From the NCBI GenBank assembly GCA_021802645.1, contig JAJZRO010000005.1:39121-103120 (forward strand): 64,000 nt of DNA, read 5' to 3'. Each line of letters opens with the position of its first letter. The first letter of the stretch is position 1. Below the pieces are notes generated by a model. The model was not told the DNA's origin. It searched no databases and saw nothing but the letters and a program-made list of their open reading frames with translations. Of this stretch, positions 46,088 to 55,489 are shown one piece after another. The stretch comes from Deltaproteobacteria bacterium (lineage in GTDB: Bacteria > Desulfobacterota > Desulfobulbia > Desulfobulbales > Desulfurivibrionaceae). A program made the translations under genes and the position numbers.

Positions 46088-46978
46088 ATGAAGAAAGCAT
46101 GGTGGCTGGGGGGTGTTGTCGGCGGGGTCGTGCTGGCTTTTGCCGTTGGCTATATGTCATGGCGGGGGACGGCGGATCACACCGTGCGCACCTCCGGCGT
46201 CATCGAAGGGGTGGAGGTGGAGATCACCAGCAAGGTGCCGGGCCGCATCGCCAGGCTCTGCTGTCAGGAAGGGGAAACAGTCAAGGCCGGCGAGGTGGTG
46301 GTGCAGCTTGAGGACGATGACCTCAAGGCCGCGGTGGCGCAGGCGACGGCCGAAGTCGTCAGCGCCAAGGCCGATATCCTGCGTGCCCACGCGCAAGAGG
46401 AAGAGGCCCGTCGCAACCGGGATCGCTACACCGAACTCTACGGCAAGAATGCCGTGGCCAAGGCCACCTATGACACCGCCATCACCGCCTATGTCACCGC
46501 AGTGGCCACCACCGGGGCGGCCGAGGCACGGCTGGCGGCGGCGCAGGCCAACCAACGGTATGCCGAGGCCAAATGGGCCGACACCATCATCCGCAGTCCG
46601 CTGGACGCCATGGTGGCCTTCCGGGCCCTGGAGGAAGGGGAAACGGTGGCGCCGGGGGTGACAATGCTCACCCTGGTCGATCAGCGCCATCTTTATGTCC
46701 GGGCCGATATCGACGAGAGTCAGATCGGCCGGATTGCGGTGGGCGATGCGGCGGCCATCACGGTCGAAAGCCTGCCCGGCCAGGTGTTTCTCGGCACGGT
46801 GGCGGAAATCAGCCGTTATGGCGACTTTGCCACCCAGCGCGACGTGGTGCGCGGCCGGCAAGATTTGCGCACCTTCAAGGTCCGGATCAATCTCGACGAG
46901 GACGAGCATGGCGGCCGGCTGACGCCCGGCATGACCGTCGAGGTCACCGCCCCCGTGCGAGGTGGCCATGGCCGCTGA
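46088..46978 (+). CDS. HlyD-family membrane-fusion protein of an ABC exporter
   Basis: A 296-residue periplasmic adaptor with an N-terminal helix (WWLGGVVGGVVLAFAVGYM), a lipoyl-like half (EVEITSKVPGRIARL ... EGETVKAGEVVVQLED), a coiled coil (~70-140), the second half-motif, and a beta-barrel. This is the YbhG/EmrA-like type that works with ABC-2 exporters. It overlaps the ATPase gene that follows by 11 bases. Confidence 0.93.
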   Translation: MKKAWWLGGVVGGVVLAFAVGYMSWRGTADHTVRTSGVIEGVEVEITSKVPGRIARLCCQEGETVKAGEVVVQLEDDDLKAAVAQATAEVVSAKADILRAHAQEEEARRNRDRYTELYGKNAVAKATYDTAITAYVTAVATTGAAEARLAAAQANQRYAEAKWADTIIRSPLDAMVAFRALEEGETVAPGVTMLTLVDQRHLYVRADIDESQIGRIAVGDAAAITVESLPGQVFLGTVAEISRYGDFATQRDVVRGRQDLRTFKVRINLDEDEHGGRLTPGMTVEVTAPVRGGHGR

Positions 46979-47981
46979 ACCGGCGACGATGGTCGAGGTT
47001 CACGAGATCACCCGCAAGTTCGGCGATTTCGTGGCGGTGGACCACGTTTCCTTCGACGTCAAGGCCGGCGAGATTTTCGGCTTCCTGGGGCCCAATGGCG
47101 CCGGCAAAACCACCCTCATCCGCATGCTCACCACCCTGCTTACGCCCACCAGCGGCGGGGCTATGGTGGCAGGGGTGGAGCTGACCGAAAAACCTGCGGC
47201 GGTAAGGCGGGCCATCGGGGTGGTGCCGCAGGCGCTGACCAGCGATCTTGATCTCACCGGCCGCGAGAACATGGATATCTACGGCCGTTTTTATGGCATT
47301 CCCGCGGAGCAGCTCAAGGAGCGGGTCAAGGCCTTGCTGGAATTGGTCAACCTGACCAATCGTGCCGATGAACTGGTGGCTGCCTATTCCGGCGGCATGC
47401 GGCGGCGACTCGAAATTGCCCGCGGCCTGGTGCACCGGCCGCGCCTGCTCTTTCTCGACGAGCCGACCATCGGGCTCGACCCGCAGTCGCGCCGGCTGGT
47501 CTGGCAGTTTATCGATGCCATGCGCCAAAGCGAGCGGATGACCATCTTTCTCACCACCCATTACATGGAGGAGGCCGAGGCGCTCTGCGACCGTATCGCC
47601 ATCATCGATGCGGGCCGGATCATCGCCATGGGCACGCCGGCGGAACTCAAGACCTCGGTGGCGGGCAGCGACGTGGTGACCCTGCGCCTGGCCCCGCCTC
47701 TGGAACCGGCCCTGGCCCGCTTGACCGGCCTGCCTTTCGTCCATTCGGTGACGGTGGAGGACGGCGAGGCCCGCGTGGCCCTCGATCACGGCGCCGAGCA
47801 TCTGCCGCGCCTGATCGAGGAAGTGGCGGCAGCCGGCGGCAAGGTGCTGGCCGCCACCATCCACGAACTGTCGCTGGAGGACGTCTTCATTCACTACACC
47901 GGCAAGTCGATTCGTCAGGAGGAGACCAAGAAGGTCAGTTTCCTGGTGGGCGCTGGCATTCCCCAGAAGTGGGGACGTTGA
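46968..47981 (+). CDS. ABC transporter ATP-binding protein (YbhF-like, single NBD)
   Basis: A 337-residue ATPase: Walker A GPNGAGKTT, Q-loop region, signature YSGGMRRRLEIARGL, Walker B LLFLDEPTIGLD and a switch His in FLTTHYMEE. The C-terminal ~80 residues are the DUF4162-like extension common to ABC-2 drug/polysaccharide exporters. The ATG at 46968 is inside the adaptor gene end; a GTG at 46962 is the alternative. Confidence 0.94.
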   Translation: MAAEPATMVEVHEITRKFGDFVAVDHVSFDVKAGEIFGFLGPNGAGKTTLIRMLTTLLTPTSGGAMVAGVELTEKPAAVRRAIGVVPQALTSDLDLTGRENMDIYGRFYGIPAEQLKERVKALLELVNLTNRADELVAAYSGGMRRRLEIARGLVHRPRLLFLDEPTIGLDPQSRRLVWQFIDAMRQSERMTIFLTTHYMEEAEALCDRIAIIDAGRIIAMGTPAELKTSVAGSDVVTLRLAPPLEPALARLTGLPFVHSVTVEDGEARVALDHGAEHLPRLIEEVAAAGGKVLAATIHELSLEDVFIHYTGKSIRQEETKKVSFLVGAGIPQKWGR

Positions 47982-48000
47982 GGAGAGGGGCAGGACCGTG

Positions 48001-49116
48001 ATGCGGATGCTGGCGGTGATCGACCGCGACTTGAAAAAATTCCGGCGCAACCCGCTGGTGGTGGGCATGAGTATCATCATGCCGCTCCTGTATCTGGTGA
48101 TCCTCGGCAACTCCTTCCAGGGCAAGCTGCACCATCTGCCCCTGGTGGTAGTGGATCTGGACCCCGGCCCTTCCTCCCGTCGGCTGGTGGAAAACCTGCA
48201 CGCCCTGGAACACGGAGCGCTGGAACTTCTCACCATCACCCATCTGGTTGACGATCGCCAGGCGATTGCCGGCGTGGCCTCCGGCGAATTCAAGGCGGCG
48301 CTGGTCATTCCTCCTGACTTCAGCCGGCGGCAGACCATTGCCGCCCGCCCGGAGGTGGCGCTCTTCCTCGACAATTCCGACATCATCTCCGCCGACACCC
48401 TCCGCGCCGCGATCCAGGGCGCGGTGAACGCCATCCCGGAGGAGCATGTCGCCATCCGGGAAAGCAACGTGATGGTGCATCTGCGCGACATCAACCTCTA
48501 TCCCAAGGTCGATTATTTCCAGTCGCTGGTGCCGGGGGTGGTGATTATGGCCATCTTTCTCGGCGCCCTCACCACCGGCGCCTTCAATCTGGTGATGGAC
48601 CGCTTTCTCGGGGTGGACGAAAGCTACCTCATGACCCCGCTCACCAAGGCCGACATCGTCGGCGGCCTCATCGTCAGCGGTCTCTGCATCACCACGATCA
48701 TGGCGTTTGTCATCTTTGTCGCCAGCATGCTTATCACCGGCATTCCCTTCAGCCACTGGCTCGGCAGGACGCCCATGGTGCTGGTGATCGTCGTGCTTAC
48801 CACCCTCGGCCTCCAGAGCCTCATGTTCCTGATCCTCGGCCAGTTTCACCATCCGCGCATCGTCGGCATCCTGAGCGGTTTTCTGAACGTGATTCTTTTT
48901 TTCCCGAGCGGCGCCGTCTACCCCATCGCGAGTTTTCCCGGCTGGCTCCGGGGCTTTGCCCGCTTCAATCCGGAGGCCTATGCGGTGCATGCCTTGAAGG
49001 CGGTACTCTTCAAGGACTCGGGTTTCGCGACCATCCTGGGCGATCTGACCTTTCTGCTCTGTTTTACCGCCATCATGCTGGTGCTGGCCGTAGTGACCTT
49101 CCGCCGTGCCGAATAG
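48001..49116 (+). CDS. ABC-2 type exporter permease
   Basis: A 371-residue permease: one N-terminal helix (VVGMSIIMPLLYLVILGNSF), a ~130-residue extracytoplasmic domain (HHLPLVVVDLDPGPSSRRLVENL...), then five helices (VVIMAIFLGALTTGAF and on). The type fits YbhS/YhhJ. The start is ATG 48001 (GTG 47998 is adjacent). Adaptor, ATPase and permease form a complete exporter with one permease only, so it may act as a homodimer; the substrate is unknown. Confidence 0.92.
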   Translation: MRMLAVIDRDLKKFRRNPLVVGMSIIMPLLYLVILGNSFQGKLHHLPLVVVDLDPGPSSRRLVENLHALEHGALELLTITHLVDDRQAIAGVASGEFKAALVIPPDFSRRQTIAARPEVALFLDNSDIISADTLRAAIQGAVNAIPEEHVAIRESNVMVHLRDINLYPKVDYFQSLVPGVVIMAIFLGALTTGAFNLVMDRFLGVDESYLMTPLTKADIVGGLIVSGLCITTIMAFVIFVASMLITGIPFSHWLGRTPMVLVIVVLTTLGLQSLMFLILGQFHHPRIVGILSGFLNVILFFPSGAVYPIASFPGWLRGFARFNPEAYAVHALKAVLFKDSGFATILGDLTFLLCFTAIMLVLAVVTFRRAE

Positions 49117-49147
49117 GATGTGGTAAGATGTTTTAGGGAGGAAAATA

Positions 49148-49381
49148 ATGGGAAAAAGTCCTAGGACGTATCAATGTAAGAGGTTCACTTCATTGGTTCC
49201 GGAATTGAGATGCCCCCATAGAGATAATGAAATTTTGGAGAAGCTTCGCTCGTTGGAGCCTTCTTTTCCTAATGCAAAGGGGATAGGGGTAGGGGATACA
49301 GAACTGTGGAAAAAGGCTGATACCTTTTGTTCCCAATGTCTTGATTTCTTGCCTTACAAGACATCACCAGATCAAGAATAA
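49148..49381 (+). CDS. A+T-rich small Cys-containing protein of unknown function
   Basis: A 77-residue protein starting MGKSPRTYQCKRF with a very good ribosome site (GGGAGGAAAATA). By my count the gene is ~42% G+C, well below the high G+C of its neighbours, so it looks foreign or recent. Four cysteines occur as YQCKRF, LRCPH and FCSQCLDF, a plausible zinc site. I know no homologue. It lies between the ABC permease and a membrane-protein gene, both with normal composition. Confidence 0.7.
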   Translation: MGKSPRTYQCKRFTSLVPELRCPHRDNEILEKLRSLEPSFPNAKGIGVGDTELWKKADTFCSQCLDFLPYKTSPDQE

Positions 49382-49455
49382 GTGTTTGCGCGAGACGGCG
49401 GCTGTCCGGTCCCTGTCAGGATGGCCACGCGACATCAACAACGGAGCCACGGAAC

Positions 49456-50319
49456 ATGTACTCCTTCTTTACCCGTTGCGGCACCTGGTTCGACCACTTC
49501 GAAAGACATTGGGAAAGCTCGGAGGGGCAAAAGGTCATGGCCACCACCCTGGTGCTCTTCTTCCTGGTGGCGGTGGGGATCATCGAACTCAACCGCCGGG
49601 GGATACTGCCGCCCCCCTTTGATCACGTCTTTTCCCGAACCCATCTGGCGGCCATCGAGCAGGCCTTCACCCTCCTCCTGGCGCTGGAGGTGGTCAGCCT
49701 CATCCTCAGCCTGGTGCACTCGGTGTCGCGCTCGGTGGGCAAGCAGTTCGAGATCCTCTCCCTCATCCTGTTGCGGGGCACCTTCAAGAAAATCTCCCAT
49801 TTCAGCGAGCCGCTGGTTTGGGAGCAGATCGAATCGGTGATCGTTCCTATCGTCGTTTCGGCGGTGAGCGCCCTCTTTATCTTCGTGATCCTCGGCTTCT
49901 TCTATCGGCTGCAAAAGCCGCACCCGCTCAAGATGCGTGGGGGGGACAAGAGCAAGTTCATTCTGGCCAAGAAGCTCATCGCCCTCACCCTGCTGGCGAG
50001 CTTCTTCTGCCTCGGGATTTATGACCTTTGGGGGTATCTCGCCTACGGTCAGCCGGAAAAGATCTTCGAGATGTTCTATACCCTGCTCATCTTCAGCGAT
50101 GTGCTCATCGTGCTCATCTCGCTGCGCTACAGTTCGCAATATCTGGTGGCCTTCCGCAACTCCGGGTTTGCCGTGGCCACGGTGCTGATCCGGCTGGCGT
50201 TGCTGGCGCCGGCCACTGTTGGCGCTCTCCTGGGTTTGGGTACCGCCGTCTTCGCCCTCGGTATCACCATCGCCTATAATATGTTCGTGCCCATCCTTTG
50301 TGAAACCTGCTCCCCCTAG
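49456..50319 (+). CDS. Multi-pass membrane protein of unknown function
   Basis: A 287-residue protein with about six hydrophobic helices (VMATTLVLFFLVAVGIIEL; FTLLLALEVVSLILSLV; VIVPIVVSAVSALFIFVILGFFY; LIALTLLASFFCLGIYDLWGY; FYTLLIFSDVLIVLISL; VLIRLALLAPATVGALLGLG). A polar N-terminus and the loop LLRGTFKKISHFSEPL are conserved-looking. I do not recognise a named family. It lies 61 bases before mprF and may belong to the same transcript. Confidence 0.75.
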   Translation: MYSFFTRCGTWFDHFERHWESSEGQKVMATTLVLFFLVAVGIIELNRRGILPPPFDHVFSRTHLAAIEQAFTLLLALEVVSLILSLVHSVSRSVGKQFEILSLILLRGTFKKISHFSEPLVWEQIESVIVPIVVSAVSALFIFVILGFFYRLQKPHPLKMRGGDKSKFILAKKLIALTLLASFFCLGIYDLWGYLAYGQPEKIFEMFYTLLIFSDVLIVLISLRYSSQYLVAFRNSGFAVATVLIRLALLAPATVGALLGLGTAVFALGITIAYNMFVPILCETCSP

Positions 50320-50380
50320 GGGACCGGGCCGGGGCTTGTCGCCCGGCGTTGAGAGAAGGGGATTCTGCTGGGGTTGGATG

Positions 50381-52972
50381 ATGGACACCGCCGCTCCGCC
50401 AAGCGCCTCTGCCGGATTTCGCCAGGTTCTACGGCGGCTGATGCCGCTGTTCGCCCTTGCTCTCTTTGCCGGCGCCATCGCGGTGCTCCACTACACCCTG
50501 CGGCAGTATCACCTCTCGCAGATTCTCCACTCCCTGCGCGAGGTGCCCCTTTCCCGCATCATGATCGCCTTCTTCTGCACCGTTGCCAGCTATTGCCTGC
50601 TCACCGGTTATGATGCCCTGGCGCTTCGATACGTCGGCCGCCGGTTTCCCCTGCCCAGGATCGCCTTCGTCTCCTTCATCAGCTATGCCTTTGCCAACAA
50701 CACCGGAAGCTGGTCTCTCATTGCCAGCAGCGGCGTCCGCTATCGCCTGTACGGCGGCTGGGGCCTTTCGGTGGTCGAGGTGAGCAAGGTCATCGCCTTT
50801 GGCACCCTCACCTTTCTGCTCGGGTTTGCCGCGCTGGCCGGGCTGCTCTTCTCTCTGGTTTCTGTTCCGCTTCCCGGCGGCCTTACGGCCCACTTCCTGC
50901 CGATTCGTTTGTTGGGCGGTCTCTTCCTGCTGGCGGCAGGGAGCTACCTCCTCGTGGGGGTGTTGCGCAAACAACCCATCGCCCTGCGGGCCTGGCAGGT
51001 GGAAATACCCCCTCCCTCGCTCATGGCCGGCCAGTTTGCCGTGGCGATCATCGATCTGCTGGTGACGGCCACCGCCCTCTATGTCCTGCTGCCGGTCCCG
51101 AATGATCTCTCCTTCTGGCCTTTTGTCACCATCTTCCTTGCCGCCTTGCTGATCGGGTTGCTCAGCAACGTGCCGGGCGGCCTCGGGGTGTTCGAGTCGG
51201 CGATGCTGCTCTTTCTCTCGCCGCACATGTCCGCCGCCTCGGCGGCAGGGGCCTTGCTGCTCTTCCGGGCAGTCTATTACCTGGTACCGCTCGGTGGCGC
51301 GGTGGCCATCCTGGGCGGTTACGAACTCCTGCAGCACCGCCAGCGCCTCGGGTCTCTGACCAGTGGCGTCGGTCGGCTGATTTCCTTGGGAATTCCGCAT
51401 ATTCTCGCCCTGGCGGTCTTTGCCAGTGGGGCGCTGCTGCTCTTCTCCGGCGCCACTCCGGCACTCCGGAGCCGGCTGCTGGGGCTTGCCCTCTTTGTGC
51501 CGCTGCCGCTCCTCGAATTATCCCATTTCCTCGGCAGCGTGAGTGGGATGGGGCTGCTGCTCTTGGCCGCCGGTCTGCGCCGTCGGCTGGATGCCGCCTT
51601 TTACCTGACCGCCTTGCTGCTGGGGGCCGGCGGCATCTTTTCCCTCCTCAAGGGCCTTGATTACGAGGCGGCTGGCTGGCTTTTTTTTCTGCTCCTGGTG
51701 CTGCTCGCCTGCCGCAAGGAATTTTACCGCAAGACCCCGTTCCTGGCCGAAGCGCTCTCGCCGGGATGGATCGCGGCGGTGGCCATCGTGGTCGCGAGCA
51801 GCATCTGGCTGGGTTTTTTTGCCAACAAGCATGTGGAATATACCCAGGACCTCTGGTGGCAGTTCGCCCTCCATGGCGACGCCCCCCGTTTCTTGCGGGC
51901 GACGGTGGGGGTGCTGGTGCTGGCGCTGCTTTTTGCCTGGGCCCGCCTTGTCCAGCCGCTGCGGGCGTTGCCGCCGTTGCCGGGCGATGCCCAGCTGGCC
52001 GCCGCCGCGGCCATTGCCCGGGAATTCCCCGCCACCTATGCCCACCTGGCGCTGTTGGGCGACAAGCACCTCCTCTTTAACGAGGCCGGCAACGCGTATC
52101 TCATGTACGGCGTGCAGGGGGGCAGCTGGGTGGCCCTGGGCGATCCGGTGGGGCAGGAGGAAGAGGCTCGTGAGCTCGTGTGGGATTTCTGCGCACTGTG
52201 CGACCGATATGGCGGGCAGCCGGTTTTTTATGAGGTGAATGCCGACAATCTGCCGTGGTATCTCGACCTTGGCCTCACCCCCATCAAGATCGGTGAGGAC
52301 GGCCGGGTGATGCTAGAGGATTTCTCCCTGGAGGGGACGGGGCGCAAGGGGTTGCGGTACCTGCACAACCGGATGAGCCGGCAAGGTTGCTCCTTTCGTC
52401 TGATACCGGCCGCGGAGGTGGAAGCGCATCTGCCGCTCCTGCGGGACATTTCCGAGGCCTGGCTCAACGAGAAGCAGGTGCGGGAAAAGGGCTTTTCCCT
52501 CGGCTTCTTCAAACCGGAATACCTGCGGCGCTTTCCGATCGCCACCGTGATCCGGGAAGGACGGGTCATCGCCTTTGCCAACCTGTTGCCCGGCGGGAAG
52601 CGGCAAGAGCTTTCCGTCGATCTGATGCGTTACCTCCCCGGCATCCCCTCGGGGGTCATGGAGTATCTCTTTGTGGAGATCATGCTGTGGGGAAAGGCCG
52701 AGGGCTATCAGTGGTTCAATCTCGGGATGGCGCCCCTGGCCGGCTTCGAGGGGCGGGCCTTGGGTTCCGGCTGGAACAGGATCGGCGCCTTCATCTACCG
52801 CCACGGCGAACATTTTTACAACTTCCAGGGGCTGCGCTCCTATAAGGAAAAATTTTCGCCGGTCTGGCGGCCCCGATATCTGGTGAGCCGGGGCGGTTTG
52901 CGACTGCCGCGGGTGCTGATGGATACCGCCGCCCTTATCAGCGGCGGGGTGAAGGGATTGTTCCTGAAGTGA
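50381..52972 (+). CDS. mprF: MprF/LpiA-type phosphatidylglycerol lysyl/alanyl-transferase
   Basis: An 863-residue membrane enzyme. The N-terminal ~510 residues carry a dozen or more helices, the flippase domain. The C-terminal ~330 residues are the DUF2156 synthase, with GDPVGQEEEARELVWDF, RYLHNRMSR and the NLGMAPLAGFEGR motif. It moves an amino acid from aminoacyl-tRNA to phosphatidylglycerol, lowering negative surface charge. Lys versus Ala specificity is not readable here. I choose ATG 50381 (GGGG upstream); 50378 is adjacent. An acvB homologue follows two genes later, as lpiA-acvB pairs do in Rhizobiales. Confidence 0.93.
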   Translation: MDTAAPPSASAGFRQVLRRLMPLFALALFAGAIAVLHYTLRQYHLSQILHSLREVPLSRIMIAFFCTVASYCLLTGYDALALRYVGRRFPLPRIAFVSFISYAFANNTGSWSLIASSGVRYRLYGGWGLSVVEVSKVIAFGTLTFLLGFAALAGLLFSLVSVPLPGGLTAHFLPIRLLGGLFLLAAGSYLLVGVLRKQPIALRAWQVEIPPPSLMAGQFAVAIIDLLVTATALYVLLPVPNDLSFWPFVTIFLAALLIGLLSNVPGGLGVFESAMLLFLSPHMSAASAAGALLLFRAVYYLVPLGGAVAILGGYELLQHRQRLGSLTSGVGRLISLGIPHILALAVFASGALLLFSGATPALRSRLLGLALFVPLPLLELSHFLGSVSGMGLLLLAAGLRRRLDAAFYLTALLLGAGGIFSLLKGLDYEAAGWLFFLLLVLLACRKEFYRKTPFLAEALSPGWIAAVAIVVASSIWLGFFANKHVEYTQDLWWQFALHGDAPRFLRATVGVLVLALLFAWARLVQPLRALPPLPGDAQLAAAAAIAREFPATYAHLALLGDKHLLFNEAGNAYLMYGVQGGSWVALGDPVGQEEEARELVWDFCALCDRYGGQPVFYEVNADNLPWYLDLGLTPIKIGEDGRVMLEDFSLEGTGRKGLRYLHNRMSRQGCSFRLIPAAEVEAHLPLLRDISEAWLNEKQVREKGFSLGFFKPEYLRRFPIATVIREGRVIAFANLLPGGKRQELSVDLMRYLPGIPSGVMEYLFVEIMLWGKAEGYQWFNLGMAPLAGFEGRALGSGWNRIGAFIYRHGEHFYNFQGLRSYKEKFSPVWRPRYLVSRGGLRLPRVLMDTAALISGGVKGLFLK

Positions 52973-53044
52973 TCTGACGGCGCCTTGTTTGGCGCGGGGA
53001 GTTCGGCAACGGCCAAAGATATCCAGAGAGCAAAGGAGGGTACG

Positions 53045-55444
53045 ATGCAGACAGAAAGCACGACCACTCAGGCCAAGTCTGGTAACGCAACGGCAGCGCC
53101 CGGCCTGACCCGGCAGGAAGCCACCGAACGCCTTGGCCGCTATGGCTATAACGAACTGGTCGAGAAAACGGTAAACCCGCTGGTCAAGTTCCTGGGTGCC
53201 TTCTGGGGGCCGATCCCCTGGATGATCGAGGGAGCCGCGATCCTCTCGGCCATCGTGCACCATTGGCCCGACTTCTGGATCATCGTCACCCTCCTGATCG
53301 GCAATGCGGTGGTCGGGTTCTGGGAGGAGTATCAAGCCGGCAACGCCATTGCCGCCTTGAAGAAGAAGCTGGCCATGCAGGCCATGGTGCGCCGGGACGG
53401 GACTTGGGCCCAGATTCCGGCCCGCGAGCTGGTGCCGGGCGATCTGATCCGGGTGCGGATCGGTGATATCGTCCCGGCGGATGCGGTGCTGGAGGAGGGC
53501 GATCCCATCGAGGTGGATCAGTCGGCCTTGACCGGCGAGTCGCTGCCTGTCAGCCACACCGCCGGCGAGACCATCTATTCCGGTTCCATCATCAAACGGG
53601 GCGAGATCGAGGCGGTGGTTTCCGCCACCGGCAGCACCACCTTTTTCGGCAAGACCGCGCAGTTGGTCGAGGGGGCCGCCACCACCAGCCACTTCCAGCG
53701 AGCGGTGCTGAAGATCGGCAACTACCTCATCGTGCTGGCCGTGGCCCTGGTGCTGCTGATTCTGACCGTGGCCCTGTTCCGGGGCGACAGCATGCTGGAG
53801 ACCCTGCAGTTCGCTCTGATCCTTACCGTGGCGGCCATCCCGGTCGCCATGCCTACGGTGCTCTCGGTGACCATGGCGGTGGGCGCCAGGCTGCTGTCGC
53901 AAAAGCAGGCCATTGTCACCCGGCTGGCTTCGGTCGAGGAACTGGCCGGAGTGGACGTCCTCTGTTCCGACAAGACCGGTACCCTGACCCAGAACCGGCT
54001 CACCGTGGGGGAGCCCTTTGTGGTCGGTGGCGTGGCGGCCGACGAGGTGCTTCTGGCCGCCGCCCTGGCCTCACGGGCGGAAAACCCCGATGCCATCGAT
54101 CAGGCGATCTTCGGCCGGCTCGGCAATGGCGAGCGGACCAAGGCCTATCAGGTGCGCCACTTCCAGCCCTTTGACCCGGTGAGCAAACGCACCGAGGCCA
54201 AGGTGGAGGACGCCTCTGGCAAGGGTATGCTGGTGAGCAAGGGGGCGCCGCAGGTGATTCTGGCGCTGGCCGCCAACCGCGAGGAAATTGCGGCGGCGGT
54301 CAACAAGGCGGTGGAGGAGTTCGCCCGGCGGGGCTTCCGCTCCCTGGGGGTGGCGCGGACCGGTGCCGACGGTAAGTGGCAATTTCTCGGGGTGCTGCCG
54401 CTGTTTGATCCGCCGCGGGAGGACTCGCAGGCCACCATCGCGGCGGCCGCCACCATGGGAGTCAAGGTCAAGATGGTGACCGGCGACCAGCAGGCCATCG
54501 GCCGGGAGATCGCCGGCCAGTTGGGGTTAGGCAGGAACATCATCAGCGCCGAGGTCTTTGCCGACGTCAAACATCACGAGACCGGGCAGCTGGCCGAGAC
54601 CGTCGAGCAGGCCGACGGCTTTGCCCAAGTCTTTCCGGAGCACAAGTACTACATCGTCGATGTCCTCCAGCAGCATGGCCACATCGTCGGCATGACCGGC
54701 GACGGGGTCAACGATGCGCCGGCCCTGAAGAAGGCGGATGCCGGCATCGCCGTCTCCGGGGCCTCCGATGCCGCCAGGGCGGCGGCCAGCATCGTCTTGC
54801 TCACCCCCGGTCTTTCCGTCATCGTCGACGCCATTGCGGAAAGCCGCCGGATATTCCAGCGCATGCAGAGCTATGCCATCTACCGCATCTCCGAGACGAT
54901 TCGGGTGTTGCTCTTCATGACGCTGTCGATCCTGGTCTTCAACTTCTATCCGGTCACCGCGGTGATGATCGTCCTCCTGGCCCTGCTCAACGACGGGGCC
55001 ATCCTGACCATTGCCTTTGACCGCACCAAGGGTTCGAATTCGCCCGAGGCGTGGAACATGCGGCGGGTGATGGGTATCGCCTCGGTGCTGGGGGTGATCG
55101 GCGTCGTGCAGTCCTTCGTCCTCTTTTATCTGGGCGAAAAGGTCTTTCTCCTGAACCGGGCGATGATCCAGACCCTGATCTACCTCAAGCTGTCGGTGGC
55201 CGGCCATCTGACGGTTTTTATTGCCCGCACCAAGGGGCCGTTCTGGAGCAGCCGCCCCGCCACCATCATGATGGTGGCCATACTCTGCAACCAGACCGTG
55301 GCGACCCTGCTCGCGGTGTACGGCATCTTCATGACGCCCATCGGCTGGGGCTGGGCGGCCTTTGTTTGGTGTTATGCGCTGTTTGGTTTTTTGGTGAACG
55401 ACCGGCTCAAGTATGCCACCTATCGTTTTTTGGAACGGAATTGA
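53045..55444 (+). CDS. Plasma-membrane proton-efflux P-type ATPase (type IIIA)
   Basis: A 799-residue P-type ATPase. The phosphorylation motif is CSDKTGTLTQN (Asp ~310), and TGES and GDGVNDAPALKKADAG are in place. Ten helices are predictable. The N-terminus (GLTRQEATERLGRYGYNELVEK) and the absence of metal-binding N-terminal domains or CPx motif fit the H+-ATPase (Pma1-like) class. Length is typical for bacterial members. AAAGGAGG precedes ATG 53045. It lies between mprF and the acvB homologue, which favours a role in pH homeostasis. Confidence 0.92.
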   Translation: MQTESTTTQAKSGNATAAPGLTRQEATERLGRYGYNELVEKTVNPLVKFLGAFWGPIPWMIEGAAILSAIVHHWPDFWIIVTLLIGNAVVGFWEEYQAGNAIAALKKKLAMQAMVRRDGTWAQIPARELVPGDLIRVRIGDIVPADAVLEEGDPIEVDQSALTGESLPVSHTAGETIYSGSIIKRGEIEAVVSATGSTTFFGKTAQLVEGAATTSHFQRAVLKIGNYLIVLAVALVLLILTVALFRGDSMLETLQFALILTVAAIPVAMPTVLSVTMAVGARLLSQKQAIVTRLASVEELAGVDVLCSDKTGTLTQNRLTVGEPFVVGGVAADEVLLAAALASRAENPDAIDQAIFGRLGNGERTKAYQVRHFQPFDPVSKRTEAKVEDASGKGMLVSKGAPQVILALAANREEIAAAVNKAVEEFARRGFRSLGVARTGADGKWQFLGVLPLFDPPREDSQATIAAAATMGVKVKMVTGDQQAIGREIAGQLGLGRNIISAEVFADVKHHETGQLAETVEQADGFAQVFPEHKYYIVDVLQQHGHIVGMTGDGVNDAPALKKADAGIAVSGASDAARAAASIVLLTPGLSVIVDAIAESRRIFQRMQSYAIYRISETIRVLLFMTLSILVFNFYPVTAVMIVLLALLNDGAILTIAFDRTKGSNSPEAWNMRRVMGIASVLGVIGVVQSFVLFYLGEKVFLLNRAMIQTLIYLKLSVAGHLTVFIARTKGPFWSSRPATIMMVAILCNQTVATLLAVYGIFMTPIGWGWAAFVWCYALFGFLVNDRLKYATYRFLERN

Positions 55445-55489
55445 CCGCGGCCGTGGCGGCTTTTTTCGATGTCTTGTCGAGGTGATGCC

